A DNA stretch of 64,000 nt, taken from positions 204,750-268,749 of the forward strand of contig CBDFLL010000002.1 in NCBI GenBank assembly GCA_965249205.1. Reading direction: 5' to 3'. The position numbers and the translations under genes were made by a program. The notes under the pieces are model-generated. The model was given only the letters and a program-made list of their open reading frames with translations. It was not told where the DNA came from and did no database searches. Shown in pieces: positions 34,389 to 44,104 of the stretch. Numbering within the stretch: position 1 is the first letter of the stretch; each line of letters starts with the position of its first letter. This DNA is from JAQBVV01 sp965249205 (GTDB taxonomy: Bacteria; Acidobacteriota; Vicinamibacteria; Vicinamibacterales; UBA2999).

Positions 34389-35132
34389 TTATGCACCCTG
34401 CAACCGCTCAAGCTCCGCGCGAATTCGGTCGTCACTCGGATCGAGCTCCGCGGCCCTCTCAAGATCCTGAATGGCGCCGGCCCTATCGCCCTTCGCGTCC
34501 TTGGCCAGCCCGATCGCTTGATACGTGCGCGCCGAATCGGGGTGGTACTTCAGGTTACCAAGTAGATAGGCCATTGCATCGTCAGCTCTCCCCGCCGACG
34601 TCGCGCGTCGCCCCATCTCCACCAGCGCCAATTCGCTGAAGTCATAACTCTGGCCACCGTAGAACTGCGACCGGAGCTCCTCGAACTTTGCCAGGCCGGC
34701 CGCGGGACTGCCGCCCTCGGCCGTGGCGTCGAAGACGATCTGGTAAATCTGCTTGGGAATCGGGACGCCGCGATGGCACGTGGAACACAGGACGCGGGTG
34801 CCCGAGGTGTCCGCCCCGAGCACCGCCGGCATCTCCACGTTGATCTGGTCCCTGAACCTCATCATCCTGCGCGCGATGTCCTTCTTCGGGTTCGCGTCGG
34901 ACACAAAGTCCGGGCGCTCGCCTGGCGCTCCAGCTACGTGGCAATAGACGCACTGAACGCCAAGCGATTCATTCATGGCGTTCATGGTAGACAGAAGCTG
35001 GGTCCGCGTCGTTGTCGCCGCGAATACCTGTATGTTCTGCAAGGGCTCTTCGGCCGGCGACTGCGCCAGGGCAGGCAGGCCGAGAAGAAGCACGATTCCA
35101 AGCAGTCCGATTCCGCGCGATAGACGTGTCAT
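34389..35132 (-). CDS. c-type cytochrome of the photosynthetic-reaction-centre cytochrome family, with TPR tail
   Basis: 247 residues with a signal peptide (GLLGIVLLLGLPALAQ). Two haem sites, CVYCHVAG and CSTCHRG, lie in the CytoC_RC-type arrangement (MNAMNESLGVQCVYC...NPKKDIARRMMRFRDQIN). Residues 155-245 are TPR-like helices (FSELALVEMGRRATSAGRAD, LERAAELDPSDDRIR). Acidobacteriota carry many such non-photosynthetic members. It probably shuttles electrons in the periplasm. Confidence 0.88.
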   Translation of the reverse strand: MTRLSRGIGLLGIVLLLGLPALAQSPAEEPLQNIQVFAATTTRTQLLSTMNAMNESLGVQCVYCHVAGAPGERPDFVSDANPKKDIARRMMRFRDQINVEMPAVLGADTSGTRVLCSTCHRGVPIPKQIYQIVFDATAEGGSPAAGLAKFEELRSQFYGGQSYDFSELALVEMGRRATSAGRADDAMAYLLGNLKYHPDSARTYQAIGLAKDAKGDRAGAIQDLERAAELDPSDDRIRAELERLQGA

Positions 35133-35317
35133 GCTGGCACCTCGATTCGTTCAGGCCGATGCTACCCTCGGGCGCCCCGATTGCGCCAACTTTTTTCGCC
35201 CCAGCCGTGTCCGACGCACCGGAACCTCCGGAAGTCTACCGCTCCCGCCGAGCAGCTACTACGTCCACCAATCGTGCCTCGCGCGGCGACCACATCCGCC
35301 ACCCCACGCAGTCGCGG

Positions 35318-36121
35318 TTACGGGGAAACGCTCTCCGTGATCTCAAAGTGAATGCCTTCTGGGCCTTCAAAAAACATCAAGTCCGAGCCGGGCGGGTTGG
35401 GCCTGACCAGGTAAGGCTTGTAGCCGGAGGCCTCAAGAACCTCACCGAACGCCTGCAGGGAGGGCACGCGAAAGCCGATGTGGTCGATGGATCGGAAACG
35501 GCTCGGCGCCGGCACGCCCTCGGCAGGCTCCGAGATATGGACCCAGAGGTCGCCATACAAGATGGTATGAAACTGGCCCTTGCCGCGAGCCGGGATGTCT
35601 TCGCCGCCGAATATCTCGAGGAACCACTCGTGGACGCCGTCCGCGTCACTCGCCATCATGTGCACGTGATTGACGCCCGTGTACACGGGGTCCTGCAGTA
35701 GCTCCATCCGAGTGCCCCACGGATCCTCGATAAACGCGATCGTCGACGCCGTGACGCCAACCCGCGGCTCGTCCCGAATCTGCGCGCCCATGTCCCGGGC
35801 CCGTGCCACCGTTGCCGCAACGTCTTCGACCGCGATGCCAAAGTGGTCGATGACACCACCCTCGCTCGGTGGTGTCTCTCCTTCGGCCAGCATGGTCATG
35901 ACCAGGCCGTTCCGATGCAGGACCGCCTGCCCGGGGCCGCGATCGACCACCTCGCCGCCGAGTAACGCCTGGTGCCACGCTGCCGCTTCAGCCGTATCCG
36001 GCACGCGCATATGCACATGCGTAAACGTCGTCTGCGCTAAGACCGAGCTCGGGAGCAGACACGCACCGAGCGACAGCCACAGGAGCGCGGTCAGAACTTG
36101 TGGGCGACCTGCGTGTGACAT
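35318..36121 (-). CDS. Exported VOC (glyoxalase/dioxygenase fold) protein, two modules
   Basis: 267 residues from MSHAGRPQVL with GGAGG upstream; a signal peptide ends PSSVLAQ. Two beta-alpha-beta VOC modules: the first begins FTHVHMRVPDTAEAAAW and closes WGTRMELLQDP, the second begins VNHVHMMASDADGVHEW and closes GIHFEITESV. The His and Glu positions are those of VOC metal sites. Substrate unknown; periplasmic location is unusual for VOC enzymes. It overlaps nothing and precedes no obvious partner except DoxX upstream. Confidence 0.85.
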   Translation of the reverse strand: MSHAGRPQVLTALLWLSLGACLLPSSVLAQTTFTHVHMRVPDTAEAAAWHQALLGGEVVDRGPGQAVLHRNGLVMTMLAEGETPPSEGGVIDHFGIAVEDVAATVARARDMGAQIRDEPRVGVTASTIAFIEDPWGTRMELLQDPVYTGVNHVHMMASDADGVHEWFLEIFGGEDIPARGKGQFHTILYGDLWVHISEPAEGVPAPSRFRSIDHIGFRVPSLQAFGEVLEASGYKPYLVRPNPPGSDLMFFEGPEGIHFEITESVSP

Positions 36122-36137
36122 GGGACACCTCCGCCGG

Positions 36138-36611
36138 TTACTTCCCCATCCGATCCACCGAGTAGCGATCCGCAAAGCTTAGTGCACCCAGGAAGGCGAA
36201 CACCAGAACGTACCACCACATGATGTGCGCCGTGCCAAAGTTCATCATGGCCACCTGTCCGAACATCATGACCAGAAAGAGCGCACTCCCGGCCAAACTG
36301 GCAAGCCTCGTCTTGAATCCCACCGCGAGCAGTATCCCGATCACGAATTCAGCCGGCGGGATCGTGTAGGCGATTAGCCCGACGAGCCAGCCCGGGAATA
36401 TCGGCAGCACACCTGCCAAGGTGACGCCAACAAACTCTTCTCGAGTTTCGGCCACGAACTCCCTCAGGATCGGAAAACGCGTCCCTCCGTGGGCGATCAT
36501 GTGGAAACCCATGGTTGCTCGCACCATGAGATAGCCAACCGGGAGATCGCGCCCGAAGAATCTGTCTTGCCAACTCTTGTCATCAGACGTCTGGACATTG
36601 GTGTCGGACAT
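36138..36611 (-). CDS. DoxX-family membrane protein
   Basis: 157 residues with four hydrophobic helices and the family features VRATMGFHMIAHGGTRF and PPAEFVIGILLAVGFKTR. DoxX-like proteins associate with quinone or thiosulfate oxidoreductases or redox-stress complexes. It lies 16 bases upstream of the VOC gene and was probably cotranscribed. GGAG precedes the ATG. Confidence 0.85.
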   Translation of the reverse strand: MSDTNVQTSDDKSWQDRFFGRDLPVGYLMVRATMGFHMIAHGGTRFPILREFVAETREEFVGVTLAGVLPIFPGWLVGLIAYTIPPAEFVIGILLAVGFKTRLASLAGSALFLVMMFGQVAMMNFGTAHIMWWYVLVFAFLGALSFADRYSVDRMGK

Positions 36612-36665
36612 TACAACTCCATTCGATGTCTGTGAGCCGCGCCGAGCTCACGAAGCACGTGCCGG

Positions 36666-37643
36666 CTACGAGCCCGTTGGCACTAAAACGATCTTTCCGA
36701 ACGCTCCCGCCTCCATGACGGCGCCGTGCGCGTCGGCGGCCTGCGCAAGCGGAAACTCCCGGCCGACGACGGGGTTCAGTGTGCCGTTGGCAAGGCCGGC
36801 CCCGAGTGCCGCGTGAATAGTGCGCCGTTCCTCCACCGTGGCGTTGAACATCGTCATGCCCAGAACGGTGCCATCCTTGCCCATCATCTTGCGAGGATCG
36901 ATCTCGACGCGGCCACGATTCCCGACGACCATCACGCGTCCATGAAGCGCCAGGACTTCAAAGTCGCGGTCGAGATTCACATTGGCAAGCATCTCGAGAA
37001 TCACGTCCACGCCACGGGCGGCCGTCAGCGCCATGACCTGACTCATGTAATCGGCGTCACCGTGGTTGAGCACCTCATGTGCACCTTGCTCCCGTACCAG
37101 CGCCAGCCCTCGGTCGCTGCCGGCGGTTCCGATCACGCGCAGGCCATGCGCCCGAGTGATCTGTGTCGCAGCGATGCCGACGCCACCGCTCGCGCCATGG
37201 ATCAGGACTGTTTCTCCCGGACGCACGTTGGCCTTGAGAAAGAGGGCGCGCCATGCCGTGCCGTACGGTACGCCCACCGCCGCGCCCTGAGCAAACGAGA
37301 TCTGGTGCGGCAACGGGTGAACCTGCGACTCGTCGCAGATCGTCGCCTCGCTGTACCCGCCGTGCCCCTCGACCGTGCCGTTCGCATAGACCCGGTCGCC
37401 CATATTGACGCGCGTGACGCCCGCGCCAGTGGCTTCCACGATCCCGCCGATATCGGCGCCCGGCGTATACGGCAGGTTCGGCTTGATTGCGTACGTGCCG
37501 GAGCGGATGTAGGCGTCCACGGGATTGACGCCGCAAGCCTTGACCCCAACCAGCACCTGACTTGGCCCGGGTGATGGGCTGGGCACATCTTCAAGCGTCA
37601 TCACCTCCGCGGGTCCGAATTCACGAACAACGATGGCTTTCAT
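36666..37643 (-). CDS. NADPH:quinone reductase-like MDR protein (zinc-free)
   Basis: 325 residues. The GroES-like N-domain (VREFGPAEVMTLEDVPSP, GVNPVDAYIRSG) is followed by a Rossmann site HGASGGVGIAATQI. It lacks the structural-zinc Cys cluster, as in the QOR subgroup. It reduces quinones or enals with NADPH. GAGAGG precedes the ATG. It runs after the AcuI-like gene on the same strand with a 34-base gap and could share that transcript. Confidence 0.88.
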   Translation of the reverse strand: MKAIVVREFGPAEVMTLEDVPSPSPGPSQVLVGVKACGVNPVDAYIRSGTYAIKPNLPYTPGADIGGIVEATGAGVTRVNMGDRVYANGTVEGHGGYSEATICDESQVHPLPHQISFAQGAAVGVPYGTAWRALFLKANVRPGETVLIHGASGGVGIAATQITRAHGLRVIGTAGSDRGLALVREQGAHEVLNHGDADYMSQVMALTAARGVDVILEMLANVNLDRDFEVLALHGRVMVVGNRGRVEIDPRKMMGKDGTVLGMTMFNATVEERRTIHAALGAGLANGTLNPVVGREFPLAQAADAHGAVMEAGAFGKIVLVPTGS

Positions 37644-37677
37644 ACGTCCTCTCTCGCATCACGCGGTGCGACACACA

Positions 37678-38667
37678 TCAACTGATCGTGACGAGGGTTC
37701 GACCGGTCACCGTGCCGTCGATATACGCCTGAAAGGCTCCCGGCAACCCATCGAATGATAACGTCCGGCCAGCGATCGCATCCAGGTGCCTGGGCCGAAG
37801 ATCCCCGCCGATTCTGTCCCAGACATCCAGCCTGAGGGCTTTCGGCGTCTCCGGAGAGTTGATGCCCAGAAGGCAGACGGCGCGCAGAATGAAGGGCACG
37901 ACAGTGGTGTTGAGGGCCGGACTCGCGGCGAGGCCAATGCTCGCGATATTGCCGCCGTAGTTGACCGTACGCGTCAGCCAGGCCAGGGCATCACCCCCGA
38001 CATTGTCGATCGCACCGCCCCACTCTGCCTTCTCCATCGGTCGCTTGCCGTAGTTAACCTGGTCCCTCAGCAGGACCCGATGCGCGCCGATGCTCGTGAG
38101 ATAGTCGGATTGTTCCGCTTTGCCTGTGAGCGCTACGACCTCGTAGCCTCTGGCGTTCAGCATGTCGATCGCGATGCTGCCAACGCCCCCGGTCGCGCCC
38201 GTCACGACGATCGGCCCGTTCTCGGGACGCTGGTTGTTTTGCTCCATGCGATGAATCGCCAGCGCGGCGGTGTAGCCGGCGGTACCAATCTGCATCGTCT
38301 GTGCCGCTGTCATGCCCTCAGGCACGCGCACGACGGCATCGCCCTTCACGCGCGCGTACTCGCTGTAGCCGCCGTCAACCGTTTCGCTCAGCCCGCACCC
38401 ATTCACGAGCACCTCGTGGCCGGCTTCAACGCGCGCATCCGACGAACTCACGACTGTCCCGGCCAAGTCGATGCCACCGACCAGCGGGTAGCGCCGCAGT
38501 ATCTTTCCGGCTCCGGTGGCCGCGAGTGCGTCCTTGTAGTTGATCGTCGAGTGGCTGACCTTGACGACCACCTCGCCCTCGCTCAGATCGTCGAGCGACA
38601 GTTCGCAGAATCCCGCGACGATCGCGTCGTCTTTCTTGTCAATCCGAAAAGCACGAAAGCTATCCAT
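37678..38667 (-). CDS. acuI: Acryloyl-CoA reductase (AcuI/YhdH type)
   Basis: 329 residues. The AcuI/YhdH subgroup of MDR proteins is marked by FRAFRIDKKDD, SHSTINYKDALAATG, PLVGGIDLAGTV, VTGATGGVGSIAIDML and VPFILRAVCLLGINSPE. The enzyme reduces acryloyl-CoA to propionyl-CoA with NADPH. Divergent from crotonase and prpE genes that would supply or use the same C3-CoA intermediates. GAAGGGGAA precedes the ATG. Confidence 0.88.
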   Translation of the reverse strand: MDSFRAFRIDKKDDAIVAGFCELSLDDLSEGEVVVKVSHSTINYKDALAATGAGKILRRYPLVGGIDLAGTVVSSSDARVEAGHEVLVNGCGLSETVDGGYSEYARVKGDAVVRVPEGMTAAQTMQIGTAGYTAALAIHRMEQNNQRPENGPIVVTGATGGVGSIAIDMLNARGYEVVALTGKAEQSDYLTSIGAHRVLLRDQVNYGKRPMEKAEWGGAIDNVGGDALAWLTRTVNYGGNIASIGLAASPALNTTVVPFILRAVCLLGINSPETPKALRLDVWDRIGGDLRPRHLDAIAGRTLSFDGLPGAFQAYIDGTVTGRTLVTIS

Positions 38668-38798
38668 ACCAGTTCCCCTTCAACACCGACCGCCAGCCCC
38701 CTCGGCCGCCACGGCTCCTGTGCAGCATGTCGCGCGATCGATCATATGCCGTGTGTCGGGTGGGGCGAGGAACAGGCTGCGCCCGGGATCGATATCTG

Positions 38799-38804
38799 TA
38801 GAAT
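38799..38804 (+). promoter_or_regulatory. -10 hexamer for a leaderless crotonase transcript
   Basis: TAGAAT (5 of 6 to TATAAT) ends 6 nt before the ATG at 38811; no Shine-Dalgarno fits in the gap. No -35 match was found. Confidence 0.4.
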
Positions 38805-38810
38805 GGCTGC

Positions 38811-39596
38811 ATGCCTGACGACAACACGCTGCTCATTGACGATCGCGGGCCCGCTCGCATCATCACGATCAACCGACCTCAGGTCCTCAATGCGCTGAAC
38901 CCGGCAGTCATTATGGATCTCGGTCGGGCGTTCCAGGCACTTGCCGATGCCGGGCAGGTCCGAGGAGTTGTGCTCACCGGGGCGGGGGAGAAAGCTTTCG
39001 TCGCAGGGGCCGATATCGCGGCCATGCGAGACATGAGCCCCCAGGAGGCGCTGGTCTTTGCACGGAAGGGACATGCGGTAGGCGAGTTGATTTCCAACGC
39101 CAAGGTGCCCGTCATCGCGGCTGTTAACGGCTTCGCGCTTGGCGGTGGATGCGAAATCGCGCTGGCCTGCGACTTCGTCTACGCGAGTACCAACGCCCGC
39201 TTCGGGCAACCAGAAGTGAAGCTGGGCGTGATTCCTGGCTTTGGTGGCACCCAGCGGCTCCTCCGTCGCATCGGATTGGCAAGGGCGCTCGAGCTATGCG
39301 TGACGGGCGAGATGATTCGGGCCGACGAGGCCTTCCGCGTCGGGCTGGCGAACAAGGTGTGTGAGCCCGAGGCACTGCTTCAGGAAGCACTCGCGTGTAT
39401 CGATACGATCGCCACGATGGGTCCGCTGGCCGTCGCCGAGGCGAAGCGCGTCATTCATGAGGGGGCCTCGCTGCCGCTCGGCCCCGCCAACCAACTTGAG
39501 GCACAGGCCTTCGCGGACCTCTTCGTCTCACACGACCAGACTGAGGGTATGGCGGCCTTCATCGAAAAGCGTGCCGCGAGCTTCACCGGTCAATGA
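38811..39596 (+). CDS. Enoyl-CoA hydratase/crotonase-family protein
   Basis: 261 residues. Crotonase landmarks: AFVAGADIAAM (oxyanion hole), NGFALGGGCEIALACDF, and PEVKLGVIPGFGGTQRLLRR with the catalytic Glu region. It could hydrate acryloyl-CoA or crotonyl-CoA. Its neighbours are AcuI (divergent) and PrpE (31 bases downstream, same strand), so a role in C3-acid metabolism is likely but unproven. Confidence 0.9.
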   Translation: MPDDNTLLIDDRGPARIITINRPQVLNALNPAVIMDLGRAFQALADAGQVRGVVLTGAGEKAFVAGADIAAMRDMSPQEALVFARKGHAVGELISNAKVPVIAAVNGFALGGGCEIALACDFVYASTNARFGQPEVKLGVIPGFGGTQRLLRRIGLARALELCVTGEMIRADEAFRVGLANKVCEPEALLQEALACIDTIATMGPLAVAEAKRVIHEGASLPLGPANQLEAQAFADLFVSHDQTEGMAAFIEKRAASFTGQ

Positions 39597-39627
39597 GCGC
39601 AGCGCAGATGCGAGAGGAGGAATCGAG

Positions 39628-41517
39628 ATGAGCTACCAGGCAGAGTACGACCGTTCGATGACCGATCCTGAGGGCTTCTGGCGCACGCAGGCCGAGGCGC
39701 TGGAGTGGTTTAGTTTCCCCCAACAGATCGTAGCGCTCGATGACGACGGTCTCGGACATTGGTTCGCCGATGGCGAAATGAACACCGCGTATATGGCCCT
39801 CGATCATCACGTGAAGAGCGGGCGCGGCGATCAGGCGGCGCTCATCTACGACTCTCCGGTGACTAACACCAAATCCCGCTACAGCTACGCCGAACTCACC
39901 GACGCGGTGGCCCGCACCGCGGGCATGCTGGCGGCGCTCGGCGTGGAAAAAGGCGACCGCGTCATCATCTACATGCCGATGATCCCGGAATCGGTCATCG
40001 CGATGCTCTCCGTCGCCAGGCTCGGAGCCGTGCACTCAGTGGTGTTCGGCGGTTTCGCACCGCCCGAACTGGCGGCGCGCATCGACGACGCGACACCGAC
40101 AGTCATGCTCACGGCCTCCTGTGGCATCGAGATAACACGGGTGATCGAGTACAAGCCGCTGATCGATCGAGCGATCGAACTCGCCACACACAAACCGAAG
40201 ATCTGTGTCGTCCTGCAGCGTCCGCAGGCCACCGCCTCGATGATCGAGGGGCGCGATCACGACTGGGCCAGCCTGATCGGAAAGGCCACGCCGGTGGGCT
40301 GCACGCCCGTCAAGGGCAGCGACCCTCTGTATATCCTCTACACCTCCGGCACCACCGGAAAGCCCAAGGGGGTCGTGCGCGAGAACGGCGGTCACGCCGT
40401 CGCGCTCAACTACAGCATGAAAGCGATCTACAACGTCGAGGCGGGCGACGTGTATTGGGCAGCGTCGGATGTGGGCTGGGTCGTGGGCCACTCGTACACC
40501 GTGTACGGCCCGCTACTGCGCGGGTGCACGACAATCGTGTATGAAGGCAAACCGATCATGACGCCCGACGCCGGGGCTCTTTGGCGCGTCTGCGCCGAGT
40601 ACGGGGTGAAGGCGCTGTTTACGGCACCCACCGCGTTCCGCGCGGTGAAGAAAGAGGATCCGGACGCGACCCTGATGAAGCAGCACGACCTGAGCAAGCT
40701 GGAGGTTATCTATTCCGCAGGCGAGCGCCTCGACCCGCCCACAGAGGCGTGGCTGACCGAGCACACCGGCAAGCCCATCGTGGATCACTGGTGGCAAACC
40801 GAGACCGGGTGGGCGATCACCGCCAATATGCAGGGCGTCGAACCGATGCCGATCAAAGCGGGCTCCTCTACGGCGCCGATGCCCGGCTTCAACGTGCAGA
40901 TCCTCGACGAGAACGGGCAACAGATGCCCCGCGGCACGCAGGGGTATATCGCACTCAAACTGCCACTGCCGCCAGCCTGCCTGAACCGCATCTGGGGTGA
41001 TGCCAACAGATTCCGGGAGGGCTATCTGACCTTTCTGCCGGGCTATTACACCAGCGGCGATGGCGGCTATATCGACGAGGACGGGTACGTTTTCGTGATG
41101 GGGCGCGTGGACGACGTGATCAATGTCGCCGGCCATCGGCTCTCCACCGGAGAGATCGAAGAAGTGGTCGCCACCCATCCAGCAGTGGCGGAATGTGCGG
41201 TCATCGCGCGCGACGATGCTCTCAAAGGCCAGGTGCCAATGGGCCTGGTGCTGCTCAAGTCAGGTGTGACGCTCACCGAGACGGAAGTGCAACAACAGTT
41301 GGTCACGCGCGTGAGGGACGCCATCGGTGCGATCACCTGTTACAAGGACACCGTGATCCTGACCAGGCTGCCCAAGACCCGTTCCGGAAAGACGCTCCGC
41401 AAGACACTGGCCAATATCGTCAACGGAAGAGAGTACGTGGTGCCGTCAACCATCGAAGATCCGGGCGTCATTCCGGAAATCATCGAGCTCCTCCGCACCG
41501 GGAAGATCATCACCTAA
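39628..41517 (+). CDS. prpE: Propionate--CoA ligase-like AMP-forming synthetase
   Basis: 629 residues from MSYQAEYDRSMTDPEGFW with GAGGAGG upstream; the frame is open earlier only because it runs through the crotonase gene. AMP-binding signatures YTSGTTGKPKGVV and DHWWQTETGW, and the C-terminal lysine loop PKTRSGKTLRK. It converts a short acid to acyl-CoA with ATP; N-terminal and WWQTETGW residues fit PrpE over Acs. It may also activate acrylate or 3-hydroxypropionate. Confidence 0.85.
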   Translation: MSYQAEYDRSMTDPEGFWRTQAEALEWFSFPQQIVALDDDGLGHWFADGEMNTAYMALDHHVKSGRGDQAALIYDSPVTNTKSRYSYAELTDAVARTAGMLAALGVEKGDRVIIYMPMIPESVIAMLSVARLGAVHSVVFGGFAPPELAARIDDATPTVMLTASCGIEITRVIEYKPLIDRAIELATHKPKICVVLQRPQATASMIEGRDHDWASLIGKATPVGCTPVKGSDPLYILYTSGTTGKPKGVVRENGGHAVALNYSMKAIYNVEAGDVYWAASDVGWVVGHSYTVYGPLLRGCTTIVYEGKPIMTPDAGALWRVCAEYGVKALFTAPTAFRAVKKEDPDATLMKQHDLSKLEVIYSAGERLDPPTEAWLTEHTGKPIVDHWWQTETGWAITANMQGVEPMPIKAGSSTAPMPGFNVQILDENGQQMPRGTQGYIALKLPLPPACLNRIWGDANRFREGYLTFLPGYYTSGDGGYIDEDGYVFVMGRVDDVINVAGHRLSTGEIEEVVATHPAVAECAVIARDDALKGQVPMGLVLLKSGVTLTETEVQQQLVTRVRDAIGAITCYKDTVILTRLPKTRSGKTLRKTLANIVNGREYVVPSTIEDPGVIPEIIELLRTGKIIT

Positions 41518-41625
41518 GTTGAGCCGCGGGGCGGAGCGGAGTCGGTCCAGCCGGCCCTCCCCCGCGATAAGAGGCGGCGCCGGCCAAACTGACGAACGAA
41601 GTGCTCCGATGCGGGAAGCCCGCTA

Positions 41626-43593
41626 CTACACGCGCCCGGTCACCAGCGAGTCCACCACGCCCGGGTCCGCGAGTGTCGTGATGTCGCCCAGGTCGTTCAC
41701 GTCGCCCTCCGCGATCTTGCGGAGAATGCGACGCATGATCTTGCCCGACCGTGTCTTGGGCAGACCATCAGTGAACTGGATCTTCTCCGGCGACGCGTGC
41801 GGACCGATCTCCGCGCGGACAGCCTTGACGATCTCCGCTTTCATGGCGTCGGTCGGGGTCTGGCCCGTCTTCAGTGTGACGAAGGCGTAGATCGCGTTGC
41901 CCTTGATGTCATGCGGGAAGCCGACGACCGCGGCCTCGGCGACTGACGGATGTTTCCCGATCGCACCTTCAACCTCGGCGGAGCCAAGGTTGTGCCCGGA
42001 GACGATGATGACATCGTCGACGCGGCCCGTGATCCAGTAGTAGCCGTCCTTGTCGCGCATGCAGCCATCGCCGGTGAAGTACTTGCCCGGGAATCGCGCG
42101 AAATAGGTGTCGAAGAAGCGCTGCTGATCGCCGTAGACACCCCGCATCTGGCCGGGCCACGACTCCGAAATGCAGAGGTTTCCACGAACGCCGTTGCCTT
42201 CGAGGACCTTGCCCTCCTCATCGACGAGCGCGGGCTTGATACCAAACAGCGGAAACGTCGCGGAACCCGGCTTGGTCGGCGTCGCTCCGGGCAACGGCGA
42301 CATCAGGATGCCGCCCGTCTCGGTCTGCCACCACGTGTCAACAATCGGGCACCGCTCCTTGCCGATCACCGTATGGTACCAGGTCCACTCGGGAGACTTG
42401 ATCGTTTCCCCGACGGTACCAAGCAGGCGCAGGCTGCTCAGGTCGCACTTTGACGGCCACGTATCACCTTCCTTCATCAGCGCGCGCAGCGCAGTCGGCG
42501 CGGTGTAGAAGCTGTTGACCTTGTGCTTCTGGCAGATCTGCCAGAACCGCCCCCAATCCGGGTAGTTCGGCACGCCTTCATACATCATCGTGATGGCGCC
42601 GTTGGCGAGGGGACCGTAGGTAATGTAGCTGTGGCCGGTCACCCAGCCGATGTCGGCCGTGCACCAGTACACATCGCCCGCACGGTAGTCGAACACGTAC
42701 TCGAACGTGGCCGCCACATAGGTGATGTACCCACCCGTGGTGTGCAGCACGCCCTTGGGTTTCCCGGTCGATCCTGAGGTGTACAGGATGAACAACGGGT
42801 CCTCAGCGTCCATGACCTCGGGGGCGCACGTCGCGTCCGCAGCCGCCAGGGCTTCGTGCCACCAGACGTCACGGCCGGCAGCCATGTCGACCGCCGCACC
42901 GGTGCGCTGCACGACAAGAATCTTCTCGATACTCGGCGTGCTCTTCACCGCTTTGTCGGCATTGGCCTTCATCGCGATGTCCTGCTTGGCGCCGCGCACA
43001 CCAGTGTCCTGCGTGATGATCGCCTTGCACTGTGAGTCGTTGATCCTGGTGACGAGGCTATCGGCAGTAAACGCGCCGAAGACGATCGAGTGCACGGCGC
43101 CGATCCGCGCGCAGGCCAACATCGCGATGGCCAACTCGGGAATCATCTGCATGTAGATGCACACCCGGTCGCCCTTGACGATGCCAAGATTCTTGAGCGC
43201 ATTGGCGGCCTTCTGGACTTCGACCTGCAACTCGGCGTAGGTAAAGACCTTGCTCTCGGACGGGTTGTTGCCCTCCCAGATCAGCGCGGTATTGCCCCCG
43301 CGCCCGGCTTCGACATGCCGATCAACGCAGTTGTAGCAGGCGTTGAGCTTGCCGCCGAGGTACCACGCGATCTCGGCCTTGTGATAGTCGTACTGCCGTA
43401 CCGTGTGCCACTTCCCGTACCACGTAATGCGCTGCTCAGCCTGCTCGGCCCAGAACCCCTCGGGGTCGCTGACCGAACGGTCGTACATCGCGCGGTATTC
43501 GTCGAGCGACTTGAAGTGCGCCTTGGCGGAGAAATCCGCCGGAGGGTTGTAGACGGGCGTTGCATCAGCTGGGGGTAACTTGTTGTCTGCCAC
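41626..43593 (-). CDS. acs: Acetyl-CoA synthetase
   Basis: 655 residues from a GTG (frame MADNKLPPADATP) with GGAGAAG 6 nt upstream. The AMP-binding core YTSGSTGKPKGVLHTTGGY and DTWWQTETGGILM with the acetate-pocket GWVTGHSY, and the acetylation-regulated lysine in PKTRSGKIMRR, all match Acs. It activates acetate through acetyl-AMP. It converges on prpE, giving a C2/C3-acid pair. The 78-codon upstream extension is not conserved-looking. Confidence 0.93.
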   Translation of the reverse strand: MADNKLPPADATPVYNPPADFSAKAHFKSLDEYRAMYDRSVSDPEGFWAEQAEQRITWYGKWHTVRQYDYHKAEIAWYLGGKLNACYNCVDRHVEAGRGGNTALIWEGNNPSESKVFTYAELQVEVQKAANALKNLGIVKGDRVCIYMQMIPELAIAMLACARIGAVHSIVFGAFTADSLVTRINDSQCKAIITQDTGVRGAKQDIAMKANADKAVKSTPSIEKILVVQRTGAAVDMAAGRDVWWHEALAAADATCAPEVMDAEDPLFILYTSGSTGKPKGVLHTTGGYITYVAATFEYVFDYRAGDVYWCTADIGWVTGHSYITYGPLANGAITMMYEGVPNYPDWGRFWQICQKHKVNSFYTAPTALRALMKEGDTWPSKCDLSSLRLLGTVGETIKSPEWTWYHTVIGKERCPIVDTWWQTETGGILMSPLPGATPTKPGSATFPLFGIKPALVDEEGKVLEGNGVRGNLCISESWPGQMRGVYGDQQRFFDTYFARFPGKYFTGDGCMRDKDGYYWITGRVDDVIIVSGHNLGSAEVEGAIGKHPSVAEAAVVGFPHDIKGNAIYAFVTLKTGQTPTDAMKAEIVKAVRAEIGPHASPEKIQFTDGLPKTRSGKIMRRILRKIAEGDVNDLGDITTLADPGVVDSLVTGRV

Positions 43594-44104
43594 GATCTTC
43601 TCCCGTGAGTCACGTTCCGGTTGTTGATGTGAAGTCACTATTCCGAGGCGGGCCGCGCGCCAATCGCGCCTCGGTATGGTCAAGTGTCCCGCGCTCAGCG
43701 GAACGTCTGTCCGAAGCGCACCAGGATGCAGCATCCCGTGGGTTGTGGGGTGAACGAGTACTTCACTCACCACATGACTGTTCGTAGGCGCGACGAGCCG
43801 GTAGGAAGCGGTAACGGCCTCGTACACATCCCCGAAGGCCCGTTCTGCAACCCTGGCCTTTCTCCGACAGGCGCCTTATTACTGGCACCGACCGCGCCAC
43901 ATTATGCCCGACCGCTGGGGATCACGGCAAACCCGGCTATGAACGGAGCCCCTTCGCACAGCGCGCCGGATGGGACCGGCCTGGGGCCCCGACCCCGGCT
44001 GGATCCCGGGTATTCGTCCTCCCGATTCGTATGGATGACACCGGGCGGCGCGCCGAAGCGCCGTCGGTCATGAAGCGTGGACCCTGCACTTATACTGAAG
44101 CGAC
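43594..44104. other. Intergenic stretch with no supported gene
   Basis: About 510 bases between acs and the small ORF at 44105. The open frames here (for example 43684-44073) lack codon bias, ribosome sites and recognisable motifs. TATACT at 44091-44096, 8 nt before the next ATG, is a possible -10 for that gene. Confidence 0.5.

Noticed and set aside
39361..39627. Upstream extension of the PrpE frame
   Set aside because: Lies inside the crotonase gene; a strong GAGGAGG and family start point to 39628.
43594..43827. 78-codon N-terminal extension of acs
   Set aside because: No conserved residues; GTG at 43593 has a ribosome site at proper spacing.
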